NCBI RefSeq assembly: GCF_002007565.1
Contig: NZ_CP015625.1
Span: 620,001 to 684,000, forward strand
Direction of reading: 5' to 3'
DNA from: Ditibartonella choladocola
GTDB taxonomy: Bacteria; Pseudomonadota; Alphaproteobacteria; Rhizobiales; Rhizobiaceae
DNA length: 64,000 nucleotides
A program made the translations under genes and the position numbers. How positions within the stretch are numbered: the stretch's first letter is position 1; each line of letters starts with the position of its first letter. Shown here in pieces: positions 40,253 through 51,956 of the stretch. The notes beneath the pieces were generated by a model that made no database searches, was not told where the DNA came from, and saw only the letters and a list, made by a program, of their open reading frames with translations.

Positions 40253-40433
40253 AGAATAGATAAAATATATTATATAATATATTTTATATTGTTTATTATT
40301 CTTTAAATTTTGATTATATTTTAATAGTATAAATAAATAAACATTGCAAAAATACTATTTCACTTTCACTTTAATTCCAGTATAATCAACTTCGTTGAAA
40401 CGCTCTAGGATAAAAGCTGAAAGGGAGTGCTTT

Positions 40434-41513
40434 ATGGCCAAAATGAAAGCAGCAGTATTTGTAGAAAAAAACCGGATTGTGCTGGAAGATAAGCCCGTTC
40501 CCGATATCGGGCCGATGGATGCATTGATCCGCATTACTACAACCACAATCTGTGGAACTGATATTCATATTCTCAAAGGCGAATATCCGGTAGAAAAAGG
40601 TTTGACAATTGGTCATGAACCGGTCGGAATTATCGAAAAACTCGGTTCCGAAGTCAAAGGTTTCCGTGAGGGGCAACGTGTGATTGCCGGTGCGATTACA
40701 CCAAGCGGTATCTCCAATGCATGTATGTGTGGTTGTGGTTCGCAAGATGGCCCGCATACGAAACATGGTTTCGAGGCTATGGGCGGCTGGAAATTCGGCA
40801 ATACGATTGACGGTGCCCAAGCCGAATTTTTGCGTGTCAATGACGCTGCGGCAAATCTATGTGCCATTCCTGACAATCTTACCGATGAACAGGTGTTGAT
40901 GTGCCCTGATATTATGTCGACCGGTTTTTCCGGTGCCGAACGTGGCGGAGTAAAAATTGGTGATATTGTTGTTGTCTGGGCATTGGGGCCGATCGGCTTG
41001 TGTGCTGTTGCCGGTGCAAAATTATGCGGTGCAACAACGATTATCGGTGTTGATACAGTGCCGGCTCGTATGGAAATGGCCAAAAAACTGGGTGCAACCC
41101 ATGTTGTCGATTTCAAAGCCTGCAATGCTGTTGAAGAAATCATGCGCTTGACAGACGGGCGTGGCGTTGACGTTGCTATCGAGGCTTTGGGTACGCAGCC
41201 GACTTTCGAGTCTTGCCTGAATGTTCTTCGCCCCGGCGGTACATTGTCCAGTCTCGGAGTTTATTCCAATGATCTAAAAATACCGCTGGCAGGTTATCGC
41301 GCAGGTCTCGGAGATATTGATATTGTGAGTGGTCTTTGCCCCGGTGGTAAAGAACGTATGCGCCGTTTGATGAATGTTGTTGAAAATGGCAGCGTTGATT
41401 TACGTTCGCTCGTTACACATACTTATAAACTGGATGATATAGAAAAGGCTTATGATCTGTTTGCGCACCAACGCGACGGGGTCATGAAGATCGCTATCAA
41501 AACCGGCGCCTGA
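40434..41513 (+). CDS. Zinc-dependent alcohol dehydrogenase, secondary-alcohol (TbADH/CbADH-like) type
   Basis: Medium-chain dehydrogenase of 359 residues; the ATG at 40434 has GGGAG before it. Catalytic zinc residues are in TTICGTDIH and IGHEPVG. After that, GWKFGNTIDGAQAEFLRVND and CPDIMSTGFSGAE recall the isopropanol dehydrogenases of Clostridium and Thermoanaerobacter. The usual four-cysteine structural-zinc lobe is replaced by a stretch with three Cys (CMCGC). The nucleotide fold has GPIGLCAVAGAKLCG and an acidic residue in GVDTVPA, suggesting NAD rather than NADP. Substrate is inferred only by resemblance. Confidence 0.85.
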   Translation: MAKMKAAVFVEKNRIVLEDKPVPDIGPMDALIRITTTTICGTDIHILKGEYPVEKGLTIGHEPVGIIEKLGSEVKGFREGQRVIAGAITPSGISNACMCGCGSQDGPHTKHGFEAMGGWKFGNTIDGAQAEFLRVNDAAANLCAIPDNLTDEQVLMCPDIMSTGFSGAERGGVKIGDIVVVWALGPIGLCAVAGAKLCGATTIIGVDTVPARMEMAKKLGATHVVDFKACNAVEEIMRLTDGRGVDVAIEALGTQPTFESCLNVLRPGGTLSSLGVYSNDLKIPLAGYRAGLGDIDIVSGLCPGGKERMRRLMNVVENGSVDLRSLVTHTYKLDDIEKAYDLFAHQRDGVMKIAIKTGA

Positions 41514-41534
41514 ACAAGTTCAGGATAAGTTATA

Positions 41535-41562
41535 AAAAAGCGGGCTGAAAAGCCCGCTTTTT
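41535..41562. terminator. Bidirectional terminator between the alcohol dehydrogenase and katA
   Basis: AAAAAGCGGGCT pairs perfectly with AGCCCGCTTTTT around GAAA. It lies in the convergent gap, 21 bases after the dehydrogenase stop and 14 before the katA stop, with T runs on both strands. Confidence 0.9.
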
Positions 41563-41575
41563 CAATGCATGGAAA

Positions 41576-43033
41576 TTATTTGCTTTCTTTTTTACGTTTT
41601 ATGGCAGCCCGTACGCCTGCGGCATAATCCGGATGGACTTTTTCAAAGTGTCCAAGCTGACGTTCGATAATAAAATCGGGAACGCCTTCCATTGCATCGG
41701 CAATGTTGGAGAACAACCGGTTTTTCTGGTCTTGATCGAACAGATTGAAAAGTGCTGTTACCTGACTGTAATCGTCATTGCCAGCCCGATGATCGTAACG
41801 ATAAGCGTCGCCGGAAATTTTTAACGGCGGTTCCTGTGCCGATTTGTCTTCTACAGGGCCATTGAACGAATTCGGTTCATAATAGGCGTCAACATTATTG
41901 GTCGAATGTCCGCCATATGTATTCATTTGCCCGTCACGATGGTAATTATGAACAGGGCAAAGGGGTTTGTTGACCGGAATTTGTTCATAATGCGTGCCCA
42001 AACGATAACGGTGCGCATCGGCATAAGAGAAGATACGTGCCTGCAACATTTTATCGGGCGAATAACCGATACCCGGAACGATATTGGAAGGCGAGAAAGC
42101 AGCCTCTTCGATTTCTGCAAAATAATCGTCCGGATTGCGGTTTAATTCCATAATACCGATATCCATTGGCGGATAATCTTTATGAGGCCAAACTTTTGTC
42201 AGATCGAACGGGTTATAAGGTGTCTTGTCAGCGTCTGCTTCGGGCATAATCTGAACCTGAACTTTCCAACGCGGAAAATTGCCACTTTCGATCGCATTGT
42301 AAAGTGCTTCCTGTGAACTTTCGCGCGTCGTTCCTACAAGTTCTTTAGCTTCTGCATTGGTGTAGAATTTATGTCCCTGCATTGTTTTGAAATGGAATTT
42401 AACCCAGAAACGTTCACCTTTTTCATTCCACAGTGAATAAGTGTGGGAGCCATAACCATTCATATGCATTGTATCGATCGGTAATCCGCGATCCGACATC
42501 AGAATTGTTACCTGATGCAGACTTTCAGGCGAAAGCGACCAGAAATCCCATTGAGCGGTGTTCGAGCGCAAATTGGTTCGCGGATGGCGCTTTTGCGTAT
42601 GGATGAAATCAGGAAACTTATATGCATCACGAACAAAAAAGACCGGCGTATTGTTGCCAACCAGATCCCAGTTGCCCTCGGACGTGTAGAACTTCAATGC
42701 AAAACCGCGAACATCGCGTTCGGCATCGGCAGCTCCTCTTTCACCGGCAACAGTGGAAAAACGACCAAGCATCGGCGTTTCGGTTCCCGGTTTGAACACT
42801 GCAGCTTTCGTATAACGGGTAATATCACCGGTAATCTTCAGCACACCATGAGCGCCGACACCTTTGGCATGAACTGTCCGTTCCGGTATGCGTTCACGAT
42901 TTTGATGCGCCAATTTTTCCAATAATTGATAATCTTGTATCAACACAGGACCACGTGGACCTGCAGTAATGGAGTTCTGATTATCAGGTACGGCAGCTCC
43001 CGCCGTTGTTGTCAATGTAATCCGCTCGCTCAT
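41576..43033 (-). CDS. katA: Catalase, small-subunit monofunctional haem type
   Basis: Destroys hydrogen peroxide. The ATG at 43033 has GGAGG before it and gives 485 residues, the length of clade-3 catalases. Catalytic His55 is in [12 protein letters not shown], the distal Asn is in [13 protein letters not shown], and the proximal haem ligand Tyr337 is in [12 protein letters not shown]. No signal peptide, so it is cytoplasmic. An OxyR homologue 1.9 kb away on the other strand suggests peroxide control, but no clear OxyR site was recognised upstream. Confidence 0.95.
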   Translation of the reverse strand: MSERITLTTTAGAAVPDNQNSITAGPRGPVLIQDYQLLEKLAHQNRERIPERTVHAKGVGAHGVLKITGDITRYTKAAVFKPGTETPMLGRFSTVAGERGAADAERDVRGFALKFYTSEGNWDLVGNNTPVFFVRDAYKFPDFIHTQKRHPRTNLRSNTAQWDFWSLSPESLHQVTILMSDRGLPIDTMHMNGYGSHTYSLWNEKGERFWVKFHFKTMQGHKFYTNAEAKELVGTTRESSQEALYNAIESGNFPRWKVQVQIMPEADADKTPYNPFDLTKVWPHKDYPPMDIGIMELNRNPDDYFAEIEEAAFSPSNIVPGIGYSPDKMLQARIFSYADAHRYRLGTHYEQIPVNKPLCPVHNYHRDGQMNTYGGHSTNNVDAYYEPNSFNGPVEDKSAQEPPLKISGDAYRYDHRAGNDDYSQVTALFNLFDQDQKNRLFSNIADAMEGVPDFIIERQLGHFEKVHPDYAAGVRAAIKRKKESK

Positions 43034-43668
43034 GAGAGCCTCCAAATCTATTGTTTTCAAAACGTCACACCTAAAGAAGATAGAGCAAGTTTAAATTAAT
43101 TCTAATTTTAAATTATTTAATTTCTCATTAGATAAGGTTATGGTGTGAGGATAAAATCCGGTTAAAGGCTTTCAACAAGCTCGGCACACCCGGAGGGTTC
43201 AATACCATATCGGCATGTGTCGCATATATTCCGATTGCAACGGTTGTAAGCGGGCTTGAGATTTTCACTTTAAGAACGAAGCAGTTTGCCGTCATATGGG
43301 TGGTTGTCCTTTTTATTCCCGCATTGTCAAAGCCGATTGAACGAACACTGGAATATGTCAGGATTTGATAACCAATCGCTCTATTTTAAAAATTGTTTCT
43401 GTTGGAAAATATTTTCTGTTTTTCGGGTGATCCCGTTTTAAAAAATATATTGAAGCGTTTAAATGTGAAATTAGAACTATTATAGATATATTCGAGTAAA
43501 GAATTATGTTTAGATTTGTTTTAAAAAAGTTTTAAAACAATTTATATAAAAATTTTCAAAGATATTGAATGTAATTATTGTATAATGTATTGTTTTTATA
43601 GAAAATAACAAACCAAATTAATAGTTTATTTTTGAATCGCTAATGATAACGGCAAGACAGGGAATTAC
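43034..43668. other. Intergenic region between katA and the stress-protein gene
   Basis: The flanks (43034-43130 and 43370-43668) are strongly AT-rich and presumably hold the divergent promoters. The middle has ordinary composition and an open frame without a start codon, described separately as a possible gene remnant. Confidence 0.5.
43132..43368 (+). pseudogene. Possible remnant of a membrane-protein gene
   Basis: A 78-codon open frame with stop at 43366-43368 and no ATG, GTG or TTG near its upstream stop. The translation includes KAFNKLGTPGGFNTISACVAY, then a hydrophobic stretch FAVIWVVVLFIPAL and a charged tail, looking like the last part of a transporter. Base composition is richer in GC than the AT-rich DNA on both sides. 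No family was recognised; it may be chance. Confidence 0.35.
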
Positions 43669-44550
43669 ATGGAAGAACCAATACTTGCGCTCGTTGATTC
43701 CTCTTTATATTGGAAATCGGTTTGTGACCTCGCCATTTGGGCTTCAAAAGAGTTGAACGCACCAATCAGACTATTGAATGTTCTTGATAAAATGTCCGAG
43801 GATGCTGCTATTCCGGCAGATATTGCAAAAGATATTGATAATCGCTTCTATACGGATTTTCTGGGCGGGATCCATGATGATAATGCTTCTTATGCACGCC
43901 TGATGCAGGAATTGGGGCAGACAGTATTGGATAACGCGAAAGCCTATATCGAGAAGCATACAAAAAATGCAGTTGATACCAAGTTGCGTTATGACAGTCT
44001 GGACGAGGCTATAAGATTTTATGGTAAAAAGTCGTCATTGATTGTTATAGGCAAGCAGGGGCAAAAGACTGTCAATAAAACCCAACAATCGGAAGTTGGC
44101 GGTAATTTCGAGACTATTATACGCGCTTCGCCAAAACCGGTATTGGCTGCGACTATCAATGCAGGTCCGATTGATAAGGCACTTCTTATTTATGATGACG
44201 ACTTTGAACTTGATCTGGCAATTCGCTATATACGGCAATATCCGCTTTTTACCAATAAAACCATATATATAGCGTTTTCAAAATATGCATTTAAAACGGT
44301 ATCCGAAGATGTCGACCAAATTATAAAACAGTTGGATGAAGAGGGAGTTCAGGCTTCCGCCTTGCTTCTGGAGGATGATCGCGACGGAGAAGGCATTAAC
44401 AGGATTGTTGATGAAAATGAAGTCGATATGATTATTCTGAGTGCCTTCAACAAAGCAAAAATTAAAAAACTTATATTCGGTTCGTTTCATAAGACATTGA
44501 TACAGAAAATAAAAGTTCCGGCACTTATTATAGGAAATCCAACGGATTAA
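43669..44550 (+). CDS. Universal stress protein, two tandem Usp domains
   Basis: A 293-residue cytoplasmic protein made of two Usp folds (about 1-160 and 165-290). The first has LALVDSS and SSLIVIGKQGQ followed by GGNFETIIRASPKPVL; the second ends VDMIILSAFNKAKIKKLIFGSFHKTLIQ, the place of the ATP-binding G-2x-G-9x-G motif, which looks incomplete. Tandem Usp proteins of the UspE type help survival under oxidative and other stress. It lies between katA (divergent) and oxyR (same strand), consistent with such a role. Confidence 0.85.
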   Translation: MEEPILALVDSSLYWKSVCDLAIWASKELNAPIRLLNVLDKMSEDAAIPADIAKDIDNRFYTDFLGGIHDDNASYARLMQELGQTVLDNAKAYIEKHTKNAVDTKLRYDSLDEAIRFYGKKSSLIVIGKQGQKTVNKTQQSEVGGNFETIIRASPKPVLAATINAGPIDKALLIYDDDFELDLAIRYIRQYPLFTNKTIYIAFSKYAFKTVSEDVDQIIKQLDEEGVQASALLLEDDRDGEGINRIVDENEVDMIILSAFNKAKIKKLIFGSFHKTLIQKIKVPALIIGNPTD

Positions 44551-44968
44551 AGGAAAGCCTATCGCAAGAGAGAACTTTGTTTGCCTTGTTTCGGAAAAAC
44601 CAAGGCAAAAAAACACATGTTCTGATTTGTATGATGGTTTCTTTGTATCAAAAAAATATCAAGGAAAGGAGGCCGAAACATAGGGGGAATGTCCCGACCT
44701 CCTTACGGTCACCTGTTTTTTAACGATGACCTAACATTGAAGCGTTGACTGAAGAATATCTGTTACAGCCACAGATTGAGCGCTCGCCACATTCCAACCC
44801 GGAATTTTCCAAGTCGAAAAATAAATAGCAAGCTCTCAATCTCTGTAATAGGTAGAAAACCCTCCGGCAAGGTACTACCCCGTTCTTCTTCAGAACGGCT
44901 TGATAATATTCAATTAGGAAATAAAATCCAATTGATTTTTGTTTTAAATTATATAAGAAAAACTTATT
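44551..44968. other. Intergenic region between the stress protein and oxyR
   Basis: No gene seen. An imperfect hairpin (AAGGAGG...CCTCCTT, about 44664-44703) may end the stress-protein transcript, though no T run follows. The right end, AT-rich, should hold the oxyR promoter. The minus-strand frame 44720-45076 overlaps oxyR and is not credible. Confidence 0.45.
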
Positions 44969-45883
44969 ATGTTCACTGTAAGACAGCTTCGCTATTTTCA
45001 AATTCTCGCCAATACCGGTCATTTCGGGGAGGCATCCGAAAAGTTGGGTATATCGCAGCCGGCGCTTTCCGTGCAAATTGCCGAAATGGAAAAGATAGCC
45101 GGTGCAGCGCTATTCGAGAGAACTTCCAAACGGATTATATTGACGCCGTTAGGGTGTAATTTTCTGCCGATAATCAATGATATTCTGGCTCGCCTATCTG
45201 TCCTGAGCGATATTGTTGCAGCCCATGAATCACCTTTGAGCTATCCCGTTAAACTGGGTATTATACCAACAGTTGCACCTTATATATTGCCGTCGGTGTT
45301 GCCGAAGGTGCGCCATTTATATCCATCTCTTTCGCTCCAGATACAAGAGGCGAAAACCGATCGCCTTGTCGAATTGTTACGCAACGGCGAGATTGATGCA
45401 GTTTTGGCTGCCACTCCGCTGGAGGATGGCGAATTTGTTTCGGAATTTCTATTTGACGATGAGTTTTATTATGCGTTGCCGCGTGACGACCCGCAGTCGA
45501 TTTATAAAAACGTTCGTCAAGGGGATGTCGACACCGGTAAATTGTTGTTGTTGGAGGAAGGACATTGCCTGCGCGACCAAACGCTTGAAGCCTGCCAAAC
45601 AAAAAAATATCGCCACGACATTACCGCGTCTTCGCTGACAACCTTGATGCAGCTTGTTGCGAACGGCATTGGAATAACAATCATTCCGCAAATTGCTGTT
45701 TCGACAGAAGCACGGCTTGATAATATCAGCATCGTCGCTTTTGAAGGAGAAACACCTAAGCGCCATATTTGTCTGTTCTGGAGAAGACGTTCCCGCCGCT
45801 CGAAAGATTTCAAACTTCTGGCCGATTTGGTGAAGTCACTCGCTCTTCCCATTCTCGAACAGGCAAGGAACTTCATTGTTTGA
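44969..45883 (+). CDS. oxyR: Hydrogen peroxide-inducible activator OxyR (LysR family)
   Basis: Peroxide-sensing activator. The helix-turn-helix is at residues ~15-40 (HFGEASEKLGISQPALS), then the substrate-like regulatory domain. Both redox cysteines are present in GHCLRDQTLEAC: Cys200 and Cys209, matching Cys199 and Cys208 of E. coli OxyR, which form the disulphide on oxidation. Length of 304 matches (305). It is close to katA but not directly divergent from it, because the stress-protein gene lies between. Confidence 0.94.
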   Translation: MFTVRQLRYFQILANTGHFGEASEKLGISQPALSVQIAEMEKIAGAALFERTSKRIILTPLGCNFLPIINDILARLSVLSDIVAAHESPLSYPVKLGIIPTVAPYILPSVLPKVRHLYPSLSLQIQEAKTDRLVELLRNGEIDAVLAATPLEDGEFVSEFLFDDEFYYALPRDDPQSIYKNVRQGDVDTGKLLLLEEGHCLRDQTLEACQTKKYRHDITASSLTTLMQLVANGIGITIIPQIAVSTEARLDNISIVAFEGETPKRHICLFWRRRSRRSKDFKLLADLVKSLALPILEQARNFIV

Positions 45884-46337
45884 TTCCCGACTTCACGGGA
45901 GGGAACTGTGATTGCCGGATCGATACATATTCCAACCAATCCGGACGCGACAGTTATTCAGTTGTTATTCTGTCGGAAGGCTTTCATCGCATTTTGCAAA
46001 TCGTTTTGCGGCAGATAAGATTTCCGGTTTTTCCTTGTCTATTTTGCGCCGTGTTGCGAGGATGTGATGGAAAGTACTGAATGCAAAAGGTGAATTCTGT
46101 CAGCACAGGCCGAATAGAATTGGGTATAAGCCGGAACGATTCCAGCGCGGCGTTCTTGAAGCTGTCAACAGAATTTCAAATTTTTGCGCGGGAATGTGCT
46201 TTCCAGCCATTTGAAATATAGGCCGAAAACGTTTGAAGCTTTTCACTGCATAAGGAATGGAATTTCTTGTTCGGCACAAAAAAGCCCTTGCCGCCATTTC
46301 CGGTCGACAAGGGCTATCCGGTTTACAAGATTGCACT
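45884..46337. other. Convergent intergenic region, oxyR and guaB
   Basis: Apart from the guaB terminator near 46.28-46.32 kb nothing was identified. Small open frames on both strands overlap one another and have no ribosome sites. Confidence 0.5.
46278..46315 (-). terminator. Intrinsic terminator of guaB
   Basis: On the minus strand AGCCCTTG (46308-46315) pairs with CAAGGGCT (46283-46290), then a run of T. It begins 22 bases after the guaB stop. Confidence 0.85.
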
Positions 46338-48469
<2,132 letters not shown>

Positions 48470-50041
48470 TTACAATTGGGACTGGATAGGCAACCAACTT
48501 ATCAATTTTGCAAAAGCCCGCCGCCATATACGACTTTCCGGTTCACGTTTCGCAATACATGGCTTTTCATCTTCAACATATTTCCAATAAATGCGGCTTT
48601 TATTGTCAAGATGAAGATGATAGCTCATCTCTTTTGTTGTTTCTTCGGCAAAAAGCTTGTTCAGTCTGTCGGAGATCTGCGGGCATTCAAACAAAATACC
48701 CATTTCTGTGTTCAGTGAAGCCGATCGCGGGTCAAAATTGAAAGAGCCGATAAAAGCTGTTTTGCCGTCAATCAGAAATGCTTTGGTATGAAGGCTCGCA
48801 CGGCCGGAACCGAACAGGCGCAACCGGTGTGGCCCGCCATCGGGTTTTAGCTCGTAAAGTTTGGCTCCACCTTTAAGAAGCGGTTTTCGATAAGGGGCAT
48901 AACCACCGTGAACAGCCGCAACATCGGTGGCTGCCAGTGAATTGGTGAGTATACGCACATCGGTTCCATTTTTTGCAAGTGTACAAAGCCTTTCGGTTCC
49001 CGCTTTCCCTGGAACAAAATAGGGTGATGTAATTTGAAGTTCTGTTTTTGCACTGTCAATTAACGGCGAAAATACGGTCATCAGCCAGTTTTCCGGTCTG
49101 TGTCCCAGCGCTTTTTCGGGAGGGTCCGAAACGACATCCACCGCGACAACGGGAAAAAGCTTATGCTGCGGTTTGATAAAGTGCTCGAAGTTCATATGAG
49201 CCTGCACATAATCGAGATAAGGCTTGGCATTTCCCGAATCGTGGAATTGGGTCAGCTTGTTTTTCCAATAATTGATGTCACGGGCTTTTTTGGGAACCGC
49301 AAGAGCATGGATTGGCAAAGCAACCGCACTATTCCAGAATGAATCGAAAATTGTTTCAACCTTTTTGACAGATGGCCCGACAAGCATCAAATCAAGGTCA
49401 CGAAAATTGGACGCTTTGCCTGCACCAAAATAAGCATCGGCAATATTGCGCCCACCTACAAACGCTATGCGCCCGTCAACGATGAACGCTTTGTTGTGCA
49501 TTCTGCGGGTGACTGTTAGTGCACGTAACATCATCTCAAGGCCACGCCGCAAGCCGCCATTCCTTGCTCTTCCGGGGTTGAACATGCGTATTTCTATATT
49601 CGGGTGTTTATCCAGAGCCACATAGGCAGGGTCGCGCCCTTGCGCATTAATGTCATCAAGCAACATGCGCACACGTACACCGCGTTCGGCAGCGTCCATT
49701 ACTTCTTTTAACAAAAGACGCCCTGTGAGATCATCATCCCATATATAATACATCAAATCGAGACTGCGGCCGGAAAGTTCCGTTGCAACCGCACGTCCGG
49801 CAAAGGCGTCGAGATTATTGATAAAGAGTGACAGCCCATCTTTTTCAATGCCGAGACCGTTTTCGCGTTTTGCCAAATCTTCTATCTTGCGGTCGAGCTC
49901 AGTCCGGCTTTCGTCAACTTTAAGAGCGTAAGAATTTTCACCACGTGCACTTTTTGCAAAGCGTCCATATGCATATACGGCCAGCATTGAAGCCAGCACA
50001 AACACCAAAATCAACAGGATGACAATTTGCAAAATAGTCAA
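48470..50041 (-). CDS. Phospholipase D-family protein (cardiolipin synthase-like)
   Basis: A 523-residue protein with one N-terminal membrane segment (about 3-25) and two PLD domains. The first HKD motif starts at His182 (HNKAFIVDGR) and the second at His418 (HTKAFLIDGK), each followed by the G-G/S-N signature. This fits bacterial phospholipid transferases such as cardiolipin synthase C-type enzymes, or a periplasmic phospholipase D. The start codon would be TTG with a poor ribosome site, so the N-terminus is uncertain. It stands alone. Which reaction it performs cannot be told. Confidence 0.85.
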   Translation of the reverse strand: MTILQIVILLILVFVLASMLAVYAYGRFAKSARGENSYALKVDESRTELDRKIEDLAKRENGLGIEKDGLSLFINNLDAFAGRAVATELSGRSLDLMYYIWDDDLTGRLLLKEVMDAAERGVRVRMLLDDINAQGRDPAYVALDKHPNIEIRMFNPGRARNGGLRRGLEMMLRALTVTRRMHNKAFIVDGRIAFVGGRNIADAYFGAGKASNFRDLDLMLVGPSVKKVETIFDSFWNSAVALPIHALAVPKKARDINYWKNKLTQFHDSGNAKPYLDYVQAHMNFEHFIKPQHKLFPVVAVDVVSDPPEKALGHRPENWLMTVFSPLIDSAKTELQITSPYFVPGKAGTERLCTLAKNGTDVRILTNSLAATDVAAVHGGYAPYRKPLLKGGAKLYELKPDGGPHRLRLFGSGRASLHTKAFLIDGKTAFIGSFNFDPRSASLNTEMGILFECPQISDRLNKLFAEETTKEMSYHLHLDNKSRIYWKYVEDEKPCIAKREPESRIWRRAFAKLISWLPIQSQL

Positions 50042-50545
50042 AGAAAATGCTCTCGAAGTTTAGAAAACGACGTAATTTAATATAATCGTATCGTGCCGTC
50101 TATTCATTAACTTGATTTGCCTTTTTAAAAACCGTTTCATAATTTTCAAATTTATCACTTATCGGTTTATCAGGCATAAAATAGGAGACGTTCATTTCAT
50201 AAATGAAATCCGAAAGCGCGTTTTTCCCTTTTGCTTTTTCGAGAAGCTAAACTTTGTCAGTGGCTCGAAAGCGGGATGAAACATATTTTTCTGCCAGTGG
50301 AGGCCAATGAATGCTAGTAAATGCGTGTGAATACACATGAATGCCTGTAAAAGCCGGTTGGCTGTTTTCTATTTCAAGAAACAATAAAATGTCCGGTTGA
50401 TACGCATGGCATTTTCATGGTGGGATAGGAACGATCGCAAACCCGATTGAAGAGCAGAAAAAAGTCGGGATCAGGCACTTTATTTTGAACAGCCCCTGAT
50501 GAAATTCAACAGACAGGCCTGTATTAAGACAGATATATTACAGCG
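50042..50545. other. Divergent intergenic region
   Basis: Promoter regions for the PLD-family gene (leftward) and the MFS gene (rightward). Around 50305-50352 there are loosely repeated GAATGC/AAATGC words with no exact period. No gene seen. Confidence 0.45.
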
Positions 50546-51787
50546 ATGGAAGAGGTAGGGCAAAAGGAAATGGTCGGGCAAACTGAAGAAGTGTCACCTT
50601 ATTGGCGACGAAATCTCGTTATATCGGCTTTCGGTGCTTTTACGACGATCGTCGGAATGACTGTGCTTCTTCCCTTTTTGCCACTTTTTGTTAAAGAAGT
50701 TGGAATTGATAATCCAAAAGCAATTTCACAATGGTCGGGCATTGCCTATGCCGCAACATTTTTTTCGGCTGCTCTTGTAGCACCGCTATGGGGGCGTCTT
50801 GGTGACCGGTACGGACGTAAGCTCATGCTTGTACGAGCAAGTTTGGGGATGGCTATAGCCATCGGATTGATGGGCTTTGTTACAAGCATTACCCAATTGG
50901 TTTTATTGCGATTATTAACGGGGCTTGCGGGTGGCTATGCTTCCGGTGCTGCTATTCTGGCAGCCACCCAAACGCCGAAAGACAAGACCGGATGGGCGTT
51001 GGGCATTATTTCTTCCGGCGTTATGAGCGGCAATTTTATCGGCCCGTTGATTGGCGGTATCTTGCCCGATTATATTGGTCTTAGAACCTGCTTTGTTGCA
51101 GTTGGTATTTTAATATTTATCACTTTTATTGTTACGACATTCGCAATCCATGAAAATCATAATGTTTTTGTCGAACGTCGTCGTGATAAAGCCGAACAAA
51201 GGCGGGTGCGCGGTCTTTTCAACCAAAGTGTTATTGTCATGTTGGCAACCGGAGCACTTTTAACCTTTGCCAATCTTTCAATAGAACCCATTATAACAAT
51301 TTATGTCGAGACGCTCCAAAAGGGTGGGGCAAGCGTCACTTTCTGGGCGGGGCTGGTCATGTCCATGACCGCCTTGGGAAGTGCCCTTTCTGCAACCGAA
51401 CTCGGTAGACTTGCCGACCATATCGGACATTGGAAAGTTCTGTTAGGTGCGATGGTTGTGGCGGTCATTCTGTTGCTGCCGCAAGCATTTGTAACCTCTG
51501 CCTGGGCACTTGTTGTTTTAAGGTTTTTGTTGGGACTGGCGCTTGGCGGATTAATTCCCTGTGTCACCGCTATTTTGCGCCATCTCGTTCCCGATTATGC
51601 AGTGGGAACAATATTGGGACTTTTTGTTTCTTCACAATATGTGGGGCAGGTATTGGGGCCGGTTTGCGGTGGTTTTATCGGCGGATGGTTCGGTGTTCGT
51701 CCGGTCTTTTTTGTGACTGCATTGATCCTTCTGATAGCCGTTGGCCTTAACCTTGAACTTTACCGGAAAACCAAGCGAGAAGGTTGA
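50546..51787 (+). CDS. MFS drug-efflux-type transporter, MdtG-like
   Basis: A 413-residue inner-membrane protein with about 12 hydrophobic segments. The N-terminal half closely recalls E. coli MdtG: WRRNLVISAFGAF, LPFLPLFVKEVG, then GRLGDRYGRKLMLVRA in loop 2-3 and TGLAGGYASGA. MdtG-type proteins export drugs by proton antiport; the substrate here is unknown. The start is ATG 50546 with a weak ribosome site; ATG 50570 is possible. It is a single gene, with a terminator after it shared with actP. Confidence 0.85.
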   Translation: MEEVGQKEMVGQTEEVSPYWRRNLVISAFGAFTTIVGMTVLLPFLPLFVKEVGIDNPKAISQWSGIAYAATFFSAALVAPLWGRLGDRYGRKLMLVRASLGMAIAIGLMGFVTSITQLVLLRLLTGLAGGYASGAAILAATQTPKDKTGWALGIISSGVMSGNFIGPLIGGILPDYIGLRTCFVAVGILIFITFIVTTFAIHENHNVFVERRRDKAEQRRVRGLFNQSVIVMLATGALLTFANLSIEPIITIYVETLQKGGASVTFWAGLVMSMTALGSALSATELGRLADHIGHWKVLLGAMVVAVILLLPQAFVTSAWALVVLRFLLGLALGGLIPCVTAILRHLVPDYAVGTILGLFVSSQYVGQVLGPVCGGFIGGWFGVRPVFFVTALILLIAVGLNLELYRKTKREG

Positions 51788-51871
51788 CGGGGTTTGTAAA
51801 ACTCACCTCATCATCATTAATCGGAAACGCCGTTAATCCGGTGACAAAAAAGAACAACCAACCAAAATGAT

Positions 51872-51899
51872 AAAAAGGCAGTCTTTGACCGCCTTTTTT
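51872..51899. terminator. Bidirectional terminator between the MdtG-like gene and actP
   Basis: AAAAAGGCAGTC pairs with GACCGCCTTTTTT around TTT, with one mismatch and T runs in both directions, in the convergent gap. Confidence 0.8.
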
Positions 51900-51956
51900 A
51901 AAAAATTATCCTATGCCCTGACATATCGGTTTTGAACTCTATAGCTGCCGACCGGT

